Shown here piece after piece: positions 8,929-17,637 of a stretch of 64,000 nucleotides of DNA. Source of the DNA: Ferrimonas marina. Its GTDB lineage: Bacteria > Pseudomonadota > Gammaproteobacteria > Enterobacterales > Shewanellaceae. The notes under the pieces are model-generated. The model ran no database searches. It was not told the DNA's origin and saw only the letters and a program-made list of their open reading frames with translations. Location: contig NZ_FQXG01000002.1 of NCBI RefSeq assembly GCF_900129905.1, positions 372,001 to 436,000 of the forward strand. The letters run 5' to 3'. The first letter of the stretch is position 1. Every line of letters starts with the position of its first letter. The position numbers and the translations under genes were made by a program.

Positions 8929-11004
8929 ATGCTCAGCGACAAGGTAAAAAAGGCGACCCGGACCGCCTACAACAACATCGCCGAGGCGATCCCCAATTTT
9001 GTCCGTCGCAAGGAGCAAAACTACCTGATCGCCGAGATCGCCAAGACCCTCTCCGGTGCCTATGACAAGCAGCGCCGCATCGTGGTGGTGCAAGCGGGCA
9101 CCGGCACCGGTAAATCCCTGGCCTACGCCCTCGGCGCCCTGCCCCTGGCCCTGGCCCAGGGCAAGAAGATCTGCATCTCCACCGCTACCGTGGCCCTGCA
9201 GGAGCAGCTGGTGAATAAAGACCTGCCGCTGCTGCAGCGCCACAGCGGCCTGCAGTTCCGCTACGGCCTGGCCAAGGGCCGACAGCGCTACGTCTGCCTG
9301 TCCAAGCTGGAGCTGCTAGCCGGCGAGGTGCCGGACAACCAGCAGGCGCTGTGGGAAAGTAAACCCGCCGACGCCGACGTGGCCCTGCTCAAGCGGTTGC
9401 ACACTGCCTATCACGAGGGCAAATGGGACGGCGAGGTGGACTCGGTGCCGGAGCCGGTGCCGGATCATCTTTGGATGCAGATCGCCTCGGACAAACACAG
9501 CTGCAACCGCCAGCTGCCGGCCCACCGCGAGTGCCCCTTCCACAAGAGCCGGGAGAAGATGGACAGCTGGGATGTGTTGATCATCAACCACAGCCTGCTG
9601 ATGGCGGATCTGGAGCTGGGCGGCGGTAAGATCCTGCCGGACCCGGACAGCATGTACTACGTGCTGGATGAGGCCCACCACCTGCCCCAGGTAGCCCGGG
9701 ATTTCTCTGCTGCCAACGCCACGGTGAAGGGCTCGATGGAGGCCCTCAACAAGCTGGAGAAGCTGGCCCATAAGCTGGCTCGTGAGCTGGCCTCGGACAA
9801 ACCGGCCATTGTCGCCCAGGAGCTGTCGGAGGACATCGACGCCCAGCTCGAGGGGCTCAAGCAGCTGCAGTCCTTTTGCGACAATAATGCCTTCCTGTTC
9901 GACAACGAGGACCGCCGTCATCGCTTTGCCGGAGGGGTGTTACCGGGCCCGCTGGTGACCCTTGTGGACAACCTGCAAAGCAGCAGCAAGAACGCGCTTA
10001 AGCGGCTCAATAAGCTGCAGCAGATGCTGATGGAAGCGGTTAAGGACGGTGAGCTCAAGAGCCACAAGGCGGAGCCGCTGGTGGCGGATCTGGGCTTTGC
10101 CCTGCAGCGCCAGGAGTCTCAGAACGCCACCTGGCAGATGCTGGCCCGGCCGGTGCCGGAGAAGGGCGCGCCCCAGGCCCGCTGGATCGAAAAGCTCGAC
10201 GGTAAGCGTGACGACCATATGTTCAGCGCCTCGCCCATCGAGATCGGCTACCTGCTGGAGGAGCTGTTGTGGAGCAAAGCCGCTGGGGTGGCCCTGCTCT
10301 CCGCCACCCTGATGGCGCTGGGCAACTTCGACCACTACCGCCACCAGGTGGGGCTGAAGGCCAACGACGGCACCCGCTTCATCAACCTGCCCTCGCCCTT
10401 CAACTACAAGGACAACGCCACCCTGTTCCTGCCGAAGGTCAAGGTAGAGCCCAACAACGATGCCTTCTCCGACGAGCTCAACCGCCTCATCCCGGAGCTG
10501 CTGGAGGAGCAGAACGCCAGCCTGATCCTATTCACCTCCTACCGGCAGATGGAATCGGTGGCGGAGTCCCTGCGCCGCTTCAAGCGCCTGCCCGTGCTGG
10601 TGCAGGGGGAATCGCCCCGACAGGAGCTGATCCGCGAACACAAGGCGCGCATCGACGCCGGCAAGCCCTCGATCCTGATGGGAACCGGAAGCTTCTCCGA
10701 GGGACTCGATCTGCCCGGCGATTACCTCACCAACCTGGTGATCACCCGGCTGCCCTTCTCGGTCCCCACCTCGCCGGTGGACCAGGCCCACGCTGAGTAC
10801 ATCAAGGCCAAGGGGGGCAACCCCTTTGTCCAGCTAGCGGTGCCGGATGCGGCGAAAAAACTGGTGCAGGCCTGCGGTCGCCTGCTGCGCAACGAGCAGG
10901 ATTATGGCAGGATCACCATCCTGGATAGACGCCTGGTGACCAAACAGTACGGCACCTCGCTGCTCAACTCCCTGCCCCCCTATCGTCGGCATATTGAATA
11001 CTGA
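8929..11004 (+). CDS. dinG: ATP-dependent DNA helicase DinG (XPD/Rad3-like, Fe-S)
   Basis: 691 residues; a 5'-3' helicase that resolves R-loops and D-loops. Walker A QAGTGTGKSLAYA near residue 60, DEAH box YVLDEAHHLP, motif ATLMALG and a C-terminal helicase lobe (LVQACGRLLRNEQDYGRITILDRR). Cysteines in RYVCLSK and in CNRQLPAHRECPFHK fit the four-cysteine iron-sulfur site. Start at 8929 is chosen over an upstream in-frame ATG at 8860 because AAGGTG precedes it and because the LexA box lies just upstream. Confidence 0.96.
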   Translation: MLSDKVKKATRTAYNNIAEAIPNFVRRKEQNYLIAEIAKTLSGAYDKQRRIVVVQAGTGTGKSLAYALGALPLALAQGKKICISTATVALQEQLVNKDLPLLQRHSGLQFRYGLAKGRQRYVCLSKLELLAGEVPDNQQALWESKPADADVALLKRLHTAYHEGKWDGEVDSVPEPVPDHLWMQIASDKHSCNRQLPAHRECPFHKSREKMDSWDVLIINHSLLMADLELGGGKILPDPDSMYYVLDEAHHLPQVARDFSAANATVKGSMEALNKLEKLAHKLARELASDKPAIVAQELSEDIDAQLEGLKQLQSFCDNNAFLFDNEDRRHRFAGGVLPGPLVTLVDNLQSSSKNALKRLNKLQQMLMEAVKDGELKSHKAEPLVADLGFALQRQESQNATWQMLARPVPEKGAPQARWIEKLDGKRDDHMFSASPIEIGYLLEELLWSKAAGVALLSATLMALGNFDHYRHQVGLKANDGTRFINLPSPFNYKDNATLFLPKVKVEPNNDAFSDELNRLIPELLEEQNASLILFTSYRQMESVAESLRRFKRLPVLVQGESPRQELIREHKARIDAGKPSILMGTGSFSEGLDLPGDYLTNLVITRLPFSVPTSPVDQAHAEYIKAKGGNPFVQLAVPDAAKKLVQACGRLLRNEQDYGRITILDRRLVTKQYGTSLLNSLPPYRRHIEY

Positions 11005-11034
11005 GCCTGACCCTTTCGCTGTAGGAGTGACACA

Positions 11035-11808
11035 TTGGAACTGGCTCTTTCGCTGGACATACTTTTGGCCCTGGCCGCGGTGGCCTTCCTGGCCGGTTTT
11101 GTCGATGCCATCGCCGGTGGCGGCGGTCTGCTGACCATCCCGGCCCTGCTCACCGCCGGGCTGCCACCGCACCTGACCCTGGGCACCAACAAGCTGGCGG
11201 CCACCTTTGGCTCCGGCACCGCCAGCTGGGCGTTCTACCGCAAGAAGCTGTTTGACCCCACCTTCTGGAAGCGCTCCTTTGTCGGCACCTTTGTCGGCGC
11301 CATGGTCGGCACCCTGGCGGTCAGCGCCATCAGTGTCGACTGGCTGGAGCGGGTGTTGCCGCTGCTGATCCTGGCCATCGCCGTCCACACCCTGTTCAGC
11401 CGTTCGCCCAAAGAGGAGCAGCACCAGCTGCCTAAGCCGACCCGCACCATCCATCGCCGCCAGTGGGGCCAGGGTCTGGCCATCGGCTTCTACGACGGCT
11501 TTGCCGGGCCCGGCACCGGCGCCTTCTGGACCGCCTCCTCGATGGCGCTGTACCGGATGAACATCCTGCTCAGCTCCGGCCTGGCCCGCAGCATGAACTT
11601 TGTCAGCAATGCCACCTCGCTGGGCTTCTTTATCGGCCTGGGCTATGTCCACTTTGGCATCGGCATCAGCATGGGCCTGTCGCTGATGGCCGGCGCCTGG
11701 CTCGGTGCCCACTCCGCCATCCGTTTTGGCGGCCGCTTTATCCGCCCGGTGTTTATCACCGTGGTGATGGTGATGGCGCTGAAGCTGGCCTGGGATGCCT
11801 GGTTGTGA
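11035..11808 (+). CDS. TSUP family membrane permease (TauE/SafE, YfcA-like)
   Basis: 257-residue inner-membrane protein with about seven to eight hydrophobic segments. The TSUP signature AFLAGFVDAIAGGGGLLTIPALL is at residues 16-38, and GFYDGFAGPGTGAFW marks the second half-repeat. The family exports or imports sulfite and organosulfonate-like anions; the substrate here is unknown. The start is TTG at 11035, backed by TAGGAGTG five to six bases upstream with no ATG alternative. It heads a compact plus-strand block and its stop overlaps the priC start. Confidence 0.9.
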   Translation: MELALSLDILLALAAVAFLAGFVDAIAGGGGLLTIPALLTAGLPPHLTLGTNKLAATFGSGTASWAFYRKKLFDPTFWKRSFVGTFVGAMVGTLAVSAISVDWLERVLPLLILAIAVHTLFSRSPKEEQHQLPKPTRTIHRRQWGQGLAIGFYDGFAGPGTGAFWTASSMALYRMNILLSSGLARSMNFVSNATSLGFFIGLGYVHFGIGISMGLSLMAGAWLGAHSAIRFGGRFIRPVFITVVMVMALKLAWDAWL

Positions 11809-12422
11809 GGGCCCATCAGTTAGAGCAGCTCAAGGCCCAGCTGGCCGCACTGGAAGCCAAGGTGCATCAGCACGATGCCCAGCTCAGCGACGCCGACAAG
11901 AGATGGCTCCATCATAAATCCCGCTTCCACGAGCAGCTGTTTGAGCAGCAGGGGGCCAGCCTGGCCGGCTGCCTGGAGGTGCTGCGTCGCGACCTGAAAC
12001 AGATTGAACAGATGGTGCAGGTAGGCGCCACCGGCGATACCCTGGGGCTGGCGTGCCAGCGCTTTGGCGAGCGCTTCGAGGCATTGATGCAGGCGCTGGC
12101 CAACACCGACACCGCCCGACGGGGCAACCAGCTCAGTGCCCGCGGCCGCAGCAGCAAGAACAGCGATTACCAGTGGATCGACCAATCGGTGATGAACTCC
12201 AGCCACAAGCTGCACCAGGAGCTGGCCAAGCACAAAAGCTGGGAAGACAAGATGGTGCAGAAGATCCAGCAGATGGAACAGGCGCTTGACATCACACCTG
12301 CGAACGACAAAATCACACTACAGAATGAAATCCTGGCCCTGCATAAGCGGCTGGGAAAATGCCGCCAGGCAATGACCTACATTGAGCAGCGCATCGCCTG
12401 GTTGGAAAAGCCCCGTTACTGA
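11805..12422 (+). CDS. priC: Primosomal replication protein PriC
   Basis: 205 residues versus about 175 in E. coli. PriC loads DnaB at abandoned forks. The segment RFHEQLFEQQGASLAGCLEVL and the C-terminal RLGKCRQAMTYIEQRIAWLE align with the E. coli protein (RFDRHLF..., RLARCRHALEKIENRLARL). It is rich in charged helices throughout. The start is GTG at 11805, overlapping the TGA of the preceding gene (GTGA), so translation is probably coupled. The gene in the opposite reading is a shadow. The identification rests on these two aligned segments. Confidence 0.85.
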   Translation: MRAHQLEQLKAQLAALEAKVHQHDAQLSDADKRWLHHKSRFHEQLFEQQGASLAGCLEVLRRDLKQIEQMVQVGATGDTLGLACQRFGERFEALMQALANTDTARRGNQLSARGRSSKNSDYQWIDQSVMNSSHKLHQELAKHKSWEDKMVQKIQQMEQALDITPANDKITLQNEILALHKRLGKCRQAMTYIEQRIAWLEKPRY

Positions 12423-12443
12423 ATCCCGTTGCAAGGAGCTCCC

Positions 12444-13169
12444 ATGCACAAGGCCTTAGCCGTTGCCGCCGCCCTGATCCTGTCGCCCGCCGCCTGGGCC
12501 GATACCCTGCGCATCCCGATGGAGCTGACCTACGTTGGCCTCAATGGCGAGAAGGTCAGCACCAGCCTGTTCAGCCATAAGTCCAAGGTGGAGCTGCAGG
12601 ATGGCGTCAACCGGGTTGCCCTCAAGTACAACGATCTGGTGCCCGAGTCCATCGGCGACGGCCATGAAAAGGTGGAGTCCAACCCCTTTGTGATTGAGCT
12701 GCAAGCCAGCGGTGGCCAGGAGTACACCGTGGCCCTGGCCAGCCGGATCCGCAATATCCGTGATGCCAAGGCCTTCGCCGAAGCCCCCAAGGTGGTGATC
12801 ACCGACCGCCAGGGTAACGAGGTGGCCTTCAACCAGAACCTGACCGAAGGGGACGATCCTAACCTGTTTGACCGCATGCTGGGCGAGCCGGCACCGGGCC
12901 AGACCGTCGAGCAGGTCGCCATTGCCGCTACCGCAGTGGGCACCGCTGCCGTGGCCACCAGCAGCGCCGCCAGTGCGCCCGCTGCAGTCGCCACCACCGC
13001 CCCTGCAGCCGCCGCCCCGGTGGCAGCAGCGCCCGTCGCCACTGAGGCTGCGGCCCAGGCTCCCGCTGCTGCCAACCCCCAGGCCGAAGCGATGCTGAAG
13101 TACTGGTGGGAGCAGGCCGATGAGCAGACCCGCAAAGCCTTTATGAGCTGGGCCATCACCCAGATGTAA
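12444..13169 (+). CDS. DUF2057 family secreted protein (YccT-like)
   Basis: 241 residues with a signal peptide cut after AAWA. The mature part DTLRIPMELTYVGLNGEKVS, the phrase ALKYNDLVPE and YTVALASRIRNIRDAKAFAEAPKVVI fit the DUF2057 fold. A linker of about 70 residues rich in alanine and proline (residues 160-220) leads to a short C-terminal helix ending WWEQADEQTRKAFMSWAITQM. The linker is low-complexity and likely variable. ATG 12444 is preceded by AAGGAG. E. coli YccT has been linked to curli regulation; a role here is unknown. Confidence 0.8.
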   Translation: MHKALAVAAALILSPAAWADTLRIPMELTYVGLNGEKVSTSLFSHKSKVELQDGVNRVALKYNDLVPESIGDGHEKVESNPFVIELQASGGQEYTVALASRIRNIRDAKAFAEAPKVVITDRQGNEVAFNQNLTEGDDPNLFDRMLGEPAPGQTVEQVAIAATAVGTAAVATSSAASAPAAVATTAPAAAAPVAAAPVATEAAAQAPAAANPQAEAMLKYWWEQADEQTRKAFMSWAITQM

Positions 13170-13174
13170 GCTCC

Positions 13175-14074
13175 GTGCACTGCGTCTACCACCCCATCTA
13201 TTCGCAGTTGGTGCTGCCGGCCCGACACCGCTACCCCATCAGCAAGTACGGCCGGCTGCACCAGGCCCTGCATCAGCAGGGCTGGCTCCCCCCGGAGCTT
13301 GAGCACCAACCCAGCCCCGTCACCCTCGAACAGCTCAGTCAGGTGCATTGCCCTGATTACATTGAAGCGTTCTGTAGCGACCAGCTGCCCAGCCGGGCGA
13401 TGCGTCGTATCGGCTTTCCCTGGAGCGACACCCTGGTTCAGCGCACCCTGCTCTCCTGTGGCGGCAGCTACCTGACCGCCCAGCTGGCGCTTGAGCACGG
13501 CAGAGCCTGCCACCTCTCCGGAGGCTATCACCACGCCCACCGGGATTTCGGCTCCGGCTTTTGCGTGTTCAATGACCTGGTGCTGGCTGCCCGGCTGATG
13601 CAGCAGCACCATGGGGTGGAACGGGTGCTGATCTTCGATTGCGACGTGCACCAGGGCGATGGCAGCGCGGCGCTGGCCCTGGGCGACGACAGCCTGATCA
13701 CCGTATCGCTGCACTGCCAGAACAACTTCCCTGCGCGCAAGCAACCGTCGGATGTGGACATCCCCCTTGACCCGGGCATCGATGACGCGCACTATCTCGC
13801 CACCCTGGACCAGGTCTTGCCCTGGGTGCTGGATCTCTATCGTCCGGACCTGGTGATCTACGACGCCGGAGTGGACATCCACGGCGACGATGCCCTGGGC
13901 CACCTGGCGGTGACCACCGAAGGCCTGCGCCGTCGCGACCGCCGGGTGTTTCATGCCTGCCAGCAACGGCAGATCCCACTGGCCGCCGTGATTGGAGGCG
14001 GGTATGCTGACAGGCATCAGGATTTGACTGAGCGCCACCTGCAACTGTTTGCCGCCGGGCGCGAGGTGGATTAA
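13175..14074 (+). CDS. Histone deacetylase superfamily amidohydrolase
   Basis: 299 residues. Zinc-dependent deacetylase of the class II/acetoin-utilisation type. Motifs in order: GGYHHAHRDFGSGFCVFND (active-site His pair), FDCDVHQGDGSAAL (zinc-binding Asp and His), SLHCQNNFP, and YDAGVDIHGDDALG (second zinc Asp), with IGGGY at the end. All expected ligands are present. Begins with GTG five bases after the previous stop without an obvious ribosome site, so it may depend on coupling. The substrate is unknown; bacterial relatives act on acetylated small amines or lysines. Confidence 0.88.
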   Translation: MHCVYHPIYSQLVLPARHRYPISKYGRLHQALHQQGWLPPELEHQPSPVTLEQLSQVHCPDYIEAFCSDQLPSRAMRRIGFPWSDTLVQRTLLSCGGSYLTAQLALEHGRACHLSGGYHHAHRDFGSGFCVFNDLVLAARLMQQHHGVERVLIFDCDVHQGDGSAALALGDDSLITVSLHCQNNFPARKQPSDVDIPLDPGIDDAHYLATLDQVLPWVLDLYRPDLVIYDAGVDIHGDDALGHLAVTTEGLRRRDRRVFHACQQRQIPLAAVIGGGYADRHQDLTERHLQLFAAGREVD

Positions 14075-14092
14075 CACGGAGGCTGTACCACC

Positions 14093-14356
14093 ATGGATTG
14101 GGATATTCGAAACTACTATGAATTTCTGGTTCGACAGGCGATCCAAGATCGGCGCCTGTCGGAGAAGCTGGCAGAGGATCCACTGACGGATCTGGTCTGC
14201 CTGACCCTGAACAAGCTGCCCGCCCGCTATATCCGCTACCACGTGGACATGGCCAACTACGTACTGGGTGAGGAGCGTATCCGGATGGAGCAACAGGTCG
14301 CGCAGGCACTGGATGAAGCCCTGCTGTTCCTGCATCAACATCCGCGAACCGAATGA
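14093..14356 (+). CDS. DUF1315 family small protein (YeaC-like)
   Basis: 87 residues, acidic, soluble. LCLTLNKLPARYIRYHVDMANYV-type signature (residues 38-61) with ERIRMEQQVAQALDEALLF behind it matches the DUF1315 pattern. ACGGAGG lies before the ATG. No function is known for the family. It belongs to the same compact block as its neighbours. Confidence 0.82.
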   Translation: MDWDIRNYYEFLVRQAIQDRRLSEKLAEDPLTDLVCLTLNKLPARYIRYHVDMANYVLGEERIRMEQQVAQALDEALLFLHQHPRTE

Positions 14357-14364
14357 GGTAAGCC

Positions 14365-15078
14365 TTGCAGACGCTGTTCCTGCGCCCCGTTATCGGGGCG
14401 CTGTTGACTCTGGCCCTGGCCTTTCCGGCCCTGGCGGAGACCCTTCGACCTTTTACCGCCACCTACCAGGCCAGCAGCAGCGGCCTGCCCTGTGGTAAGG
14501 GCAAGCTGACCCTGACCCAGCTGGGCCCGGATCACTACCGCTACGACGCCAGCGGCAAGATCTGCGTACTGGGCCGCGGCCTGTCTCACAGCAGTGAGTT
14601 CCTCTACCGTGACGGTAAGATCCAGCCGCTGCACTACCAGAGCAAGCTCAAGGGGTTGTTCAGCACCCGTAACCTGGCCGGCAGCTTCGACGACAGCCAG
14701 CGCTTTACCGTCAGCCTCAACGACGAGGAGTTGCCGGACAGCGACGAATTCCCCCGTGCCCAATGGGAGCCGACCCTGCTGGTGTACCTGCTCGGTCAGG
14801 CCCGGCAATCGGAGCAGCTGTCCTACACCTGGGGCGAAGAGACCCGCGACTACCTGTTTGAGCACAAGGGCACCGACATCCTGGAGACGGACCTGGGAGA
14901 GCTTCCCGCCCACCTGATGGTGCAGGATCATCTGCACAAGGATCGGGTGGCCCGCTTCTGGTTCTCACCGGAGCTCAACGGCCTGCTGGTCAAGGCCAAG
15001 ATCAGCCGGCTGGGGGTGCCCTGGCTGCATATCGAGATCAATGAAGTGTTCTGGCACGATGAAGAGACCACGCCGTGA
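14365..15078 (+). CDS. DUF3108 family periplasmic protein
   Basis: 237 residues with signal peptide (LTLALAFPALA). The mature protein begins ETLRPFTATYQASSSGLPCGKGKLTL and contains GLSHSSEFLYRDGKIQPLHYQ and FWFSPELNGLLVKAKI, typical of DUF3108, a lipoprotein-carrier-like beta fold. The start is TTG at 14365 behind GAGGTAAG; no ATG fits. Its stop overlaps the next gene by GTGA. Role unknown; likely cell envelope. Confidence 0.82.
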   Translation: MQTLFLRPVIGALLTLALAFPALAETLRPFTATYQASSSGLPCGKGKLTLTQLGPDHYRYDASGKICVLGRGLSHSSEFLYRDGKIQPLHYQSKLKGLFSTRNLAGSFDDSQRFTVSLNDEELPDSDEFPRAQWEPTLLVYLLGQARQSEQLSYTWGEETRDYLFEHKGTDILETDLGELPAHLMVQDHLHKDRVARFWFSPELNGLLVKAKISRLGVPWLHIEINEVFWHDEETTP

Positions 15079-15530
15079 TCCCCTTTCACCGTCTCAATGA
15101 CCAGGGCTGGGCCCGCCCCAGCCTGTGGCTCTACATCGCTATGGCCTTTCTGGCCCGCACCTGGCTACTGTTTGTCGCTGCGGCGGCCAGTCGCCAACAT
15201 GGCAGCGAGCTGCTGGCGCTGTTCTACCCCCAAACCGAAACCTTTTACCTGGGTCTGGCCCTGGGGTTGCCGGCGCTGACCCTGCTGGCGCTCCAGGCCT
15301 TTCGGGCCCGCCATAGCTGGGTCGGCGGCCTGTGGCGTCACGGCTACCCCCTGCTGCTGCTGACCTGGGTACTGGATCTGTTGCTGCAGCTCTACACCCT
15401 CTACCTGCACCATGGCCTGTTTCAATGGGGCTCGGCGGCGATGCTGATGCTGACTTTGTGGATCGGCTGGTACCTGTTGGCCAGCCGCGACAGCCGCTGG
15501 GTGTTCGCCACCCAGGGCGACCTGGCCTAG
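15075..15530 (+). CDS. DUF2919 family inner-membrane protein (YfeZ-like)
   Basis: 151 residues with four hydrophobic segments. RPSLWLYIAMAFLARTWLLFV at the N-terminus is the family hallmark. GTG start overlaps the TGA of the DUF3108 gene, so the two are translationally coupled and perhaps act together. Function unknown. Confidence 0.8.
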   Translation: MIPFHRLNDQGWARPSLWLYIAMAFLARTWLLFVAAAASRQHGSELLALFYPQTETFYLGLALGLPALTLLALQAFRARHSWVGGLWRHGYPLLLLTWVLDLLLQLYTLYLHHGLFQWGSAAMLMLTLWIGWYLLASRDSRWVFATQGDLA

Positions 15531-15559
15531 CCGGGGCGGATCCGCCTCGGGATCCCGGC

Positions 15560-15580
15560 GAAACTGGTCATGCCAGTTTC
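15560..15580. repeat. Perfect inverted repeat upstream of the chalcone-isomerase-like gene
   Basis: GAAACTGG-N5-CCAGTTTC, an 8-bp perfect palindrome with a 5-nt spacer, 67 bp before the next start codon and 30 bp after the previous stop. No T-run follows, so a protein-binding site is as likely as a weak terminator. Confidence 0.5.
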
Positions 15581-15646
15581 ATGTTGTTGACCGAAAGTCA
15601 GCGTGATATTTATTGGCGCGAATTTCGATAACAGCAGTAGATTACA

Positions 15647-16207
15647 ATGAAAAATCTTATCTTTGCCCTGGTTGCCCTGTTGGCGACCACCGCCCCGGCC
15701 AAGGCCGAAACCCTCTCCGGCGTGACCCTTCAGCCCAGCATCGAGGTTCAGGACACCAACCTGAACTACTACGGTGCCGGCGTGCGCTCCAAGTTCTTTA
15801 TGAAGCTCTACGTGGGCTCCCTCTACGCCGAACAAAGCGGCCTGGACGCTAACGCCATCCTCGACACCGATGGCATCAGCGCCGTTCGCCTGAACATCAT
15901 CTCCGGCATGATCACCTCCGACCGGATGATCGACACCATCGAAGAGGGCTTCGACACCGCCAGCGGTGGCAACGTCGCCCCGCTGCGGGATCGCCTGGAT
16001 CGCTTCCTGGCAGTATTCGACGAAGCGGTGGAGATCGATGACCAGTTCACCATGGTGTCCATCCCGGGTGTTGGCCTGGAAGCCTACAAGAACGGCCAGC
16101 TGCTGACCCTGATCGAGGGCGACGACTTCCGCCGCACCCTGTTCGCCATCTGGCTGGGGGATAAGCCCGCGGACAAGAAACTGAAATCCCAGATGCTGGG
16201 TAAGTAA
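15647..16207 (+). CDS. Chalcone isomerase-like periplasmic protein
   Basis: 186 residues, signal peptide cut after AKA. LNYYGAGVRSKFFMKLYVGSLY, IRLN-like VRLNIISGMITSDRM and the closing FRRTLFAIWLGDKPADKKLKSQMLG match the bacterial chalcone-isomerase-like (CHI-related) domain, which usually binds fatty acids rather than flavonoids. It is separated from the block above by 116 bp and has its own terminator, so it is probably transcribed alone. Confidence 0.84.
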   Translation: MKNLIFALVALLATTAPAKAETLSGVTLQPSIEVQDTNLNYYGAGVRSKFFMKLYVGSLYAEQSGLDANAILDTDGISAVRLNIISGMITSDRMIDTIEEGFDTASGGNVAPLRDRLDRFLAVFDEAVEIDDQFTMVSIPGVGLEAYKNGQLLTLIEGDDFRRTLFAIWLGDKPADKKLKSQMLGK

Positions 16208-16212
16208 CAAAA

Positions 16213-16236
16213 AGGGCGCCGAGAGGCGCCTTTTTT
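16213..16236 (+). terminator. Terminator of the chalcone-isomerase-like gene
   Basis: GGCGCC (16215-16220) / GGCGCC (16225-16230) with GAGA loop followed by six T. Confidence 0.88.
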
Positions 16237-16690
16237 GTCGCGTTGGCGACGAGCCGTGCAGGATGCACAAATGCCGCGGCAGCATGGATGCTGAAGAGCG
16301 GCCAACCAAGGGGGCGTCGCGCCCCGGCTGCGCGCCCCGCTTGTAACCCCCGCATGCCTCCGGTCGCCGCTACTCCTCTCTTTCGTGTCGAAAGTTTGCG
16401 GCACTGGCTCGAGTCGACGTCCTGTCTCCGCGAGCCACTCAGGCCTTTGTCGTTGCGCAGTCCCTGCTACACGTCAAAGTCCGGCTACGTCATCCCTGAC
16501 TTCGCGTTCAAACCTTCGGTTTTCACCCTGGCCTTCTGCCTAAACTTTAGCCACTACGCTCGGGCGGCCTGCCATGCAGGAAGCATCAATGCCGTGAGTG
16601 CAGGGATGCACTGGAACGGCCAAGTCGGCCAAGAGCACAGGGTTTCCCATACCCTCAGCTATGATTGAGCCGGTTCCCAGCATCTAAGTC
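16237..16690. repeat. Non-coding stretch with short hairpins and a repeated GGCCAA motif
   Basis: About 450 bp without a credible gene. Three mini-palindromes: GTGCA-GGA-TGCAC (16256-16268), CAGCAT-GG-ATGCTG (16280-16293) and AGTGCA-GGGA-TGCACT (16597-16612). The second and third are followed after 8-10 bases by GGCCAA, twice in the third case. Codon-like structure and ribosome sites are lacking in open frames through it. It may be a pair of small dispersed repeats; a genome search is needed to say. Confidence 0.5.
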
Positions 16691-16708
16691 AGATAAGACA
16701 AAATAAGC

Positions 16709-17581
16709 TCAGAAGCGGAAGGCGAAGCTGACGCCGACGCCGAGGCGACCGTCCAGCTCCTGCTCCTGCTTGGCGCCGTTGTCCGGCTGCCATTCAAAGT
16801 CACCATCAAAGCGGTAGCCCGCCAGAAGCGACAGGTCCCAGCTGGCCTTGGGAAAGTAGGAAACACGAAGGAAGGCCAGGGGATTTTGCAGCTCCACCGA
16901 ACCGTCGCTGACGGCAAAGCGGTCGCCACGATAGGCACCGCCAAACGCCAGTTCATAGTGCGGATTCCATCGGTAGCTCAGCTCCAGGCCGGCACCACCG
17001 GCAAAGCCCGGCTCAAAGGGGTTATCCAGTTTCAGCTTGTCGGTGATCTGCCAACGCACCAGGATGATGGGGATCACCTTGGTCTCGTCGACGTCATTGA
17101 GGTAGGACACACCCAAACCCAGCTGCAGATCGTCGCCAAACTTGCGCATCCCCCCGGCCAGGATGCCGTAGCTGAAGCCGTCTCCTAGGCTGGCATCGTC
17201 ACTGGCTGCCCACTGGAACCGGGGCGCCGCGATGACGCTCCACTCCTTGTTGAGCAGATGGATGACGTTGAAACCCAGCCCCACCTGTTGACGGTGATCC
17301 CAGGCCGGTAAGCGATCATCAAACAGCAGCGGGTTGTCGAAATCGAAACGACGCTGGCCGAAGCTGACGTTGCTGCCCAGCATCCATTGCGGCCCAAGCC
17401 GCATCCGATAGCCCAGCTTGGCCTGCAGGCTACCGTCACTAAACTCCCCATCCTCACTGGCACTGCCGTCTTCAAACTGCACCGCAGTCACATCCAGCTC
17501 CCAGGGGGAAACGTTCTGGGGTCTTGCCATCGTCCCGGGTACCAAAAGCGCGGCACCCAATAAACCGTACAACCACTTCAT
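16709..17581 (-). CDS. Predicted outer-membrane beta-barrel protein
   Basis: 290 residues. The start at 17581 (AAGGA 10 bases upstream) opens a signal peptide MKWLYGLLGAALLVPGTMA. The body is made of alternating strands such as MLGSNVSFGQRRFDF, QVGLGFNVIHLL, SYGILAGGMRKFGDDLQLGLGVSYL and ends in VSFAFRF, a barrel-type terminal Phe. It resembles DUF6268-type barrels, but I cannot confirm the family. It follows the TetR gene by 56 bp on the same strand and might be co-transcribed with it. Confidence 0.75.
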   Translation of the reverse strand: MKWLYGLLGAALLVPGTMARPQNVSPWELDVTAVQFEDGSASEDGEFSDGSLQAKLGYRMRLGPQWMLGSNVSFGQRRFDFDNPLLFDDRLPAWDHRQQVGLGFNVIHLLNKEWSVIAAPRFQWAASDDASLGDGFSYGILAGGMRKFGDDLQLGLGVSYLNDVDETKVIPIILVRWQITDKLKLDNPFEPGFAGGAGLELSYRWNPHYELAFGGAYRGDRFAVSDGSVELQNPLAFLRVSYFPKASWDLSLLAGYRFDGDFEWQPDNGAKQEQELDGRLGVGVSFAFRF

Positions 17582-17637
17582 TCTGTTCTTCCTTGTCACA
17601 ACCAACGCTATCCCTACTCCGAACGCCCCGGTCCGGA

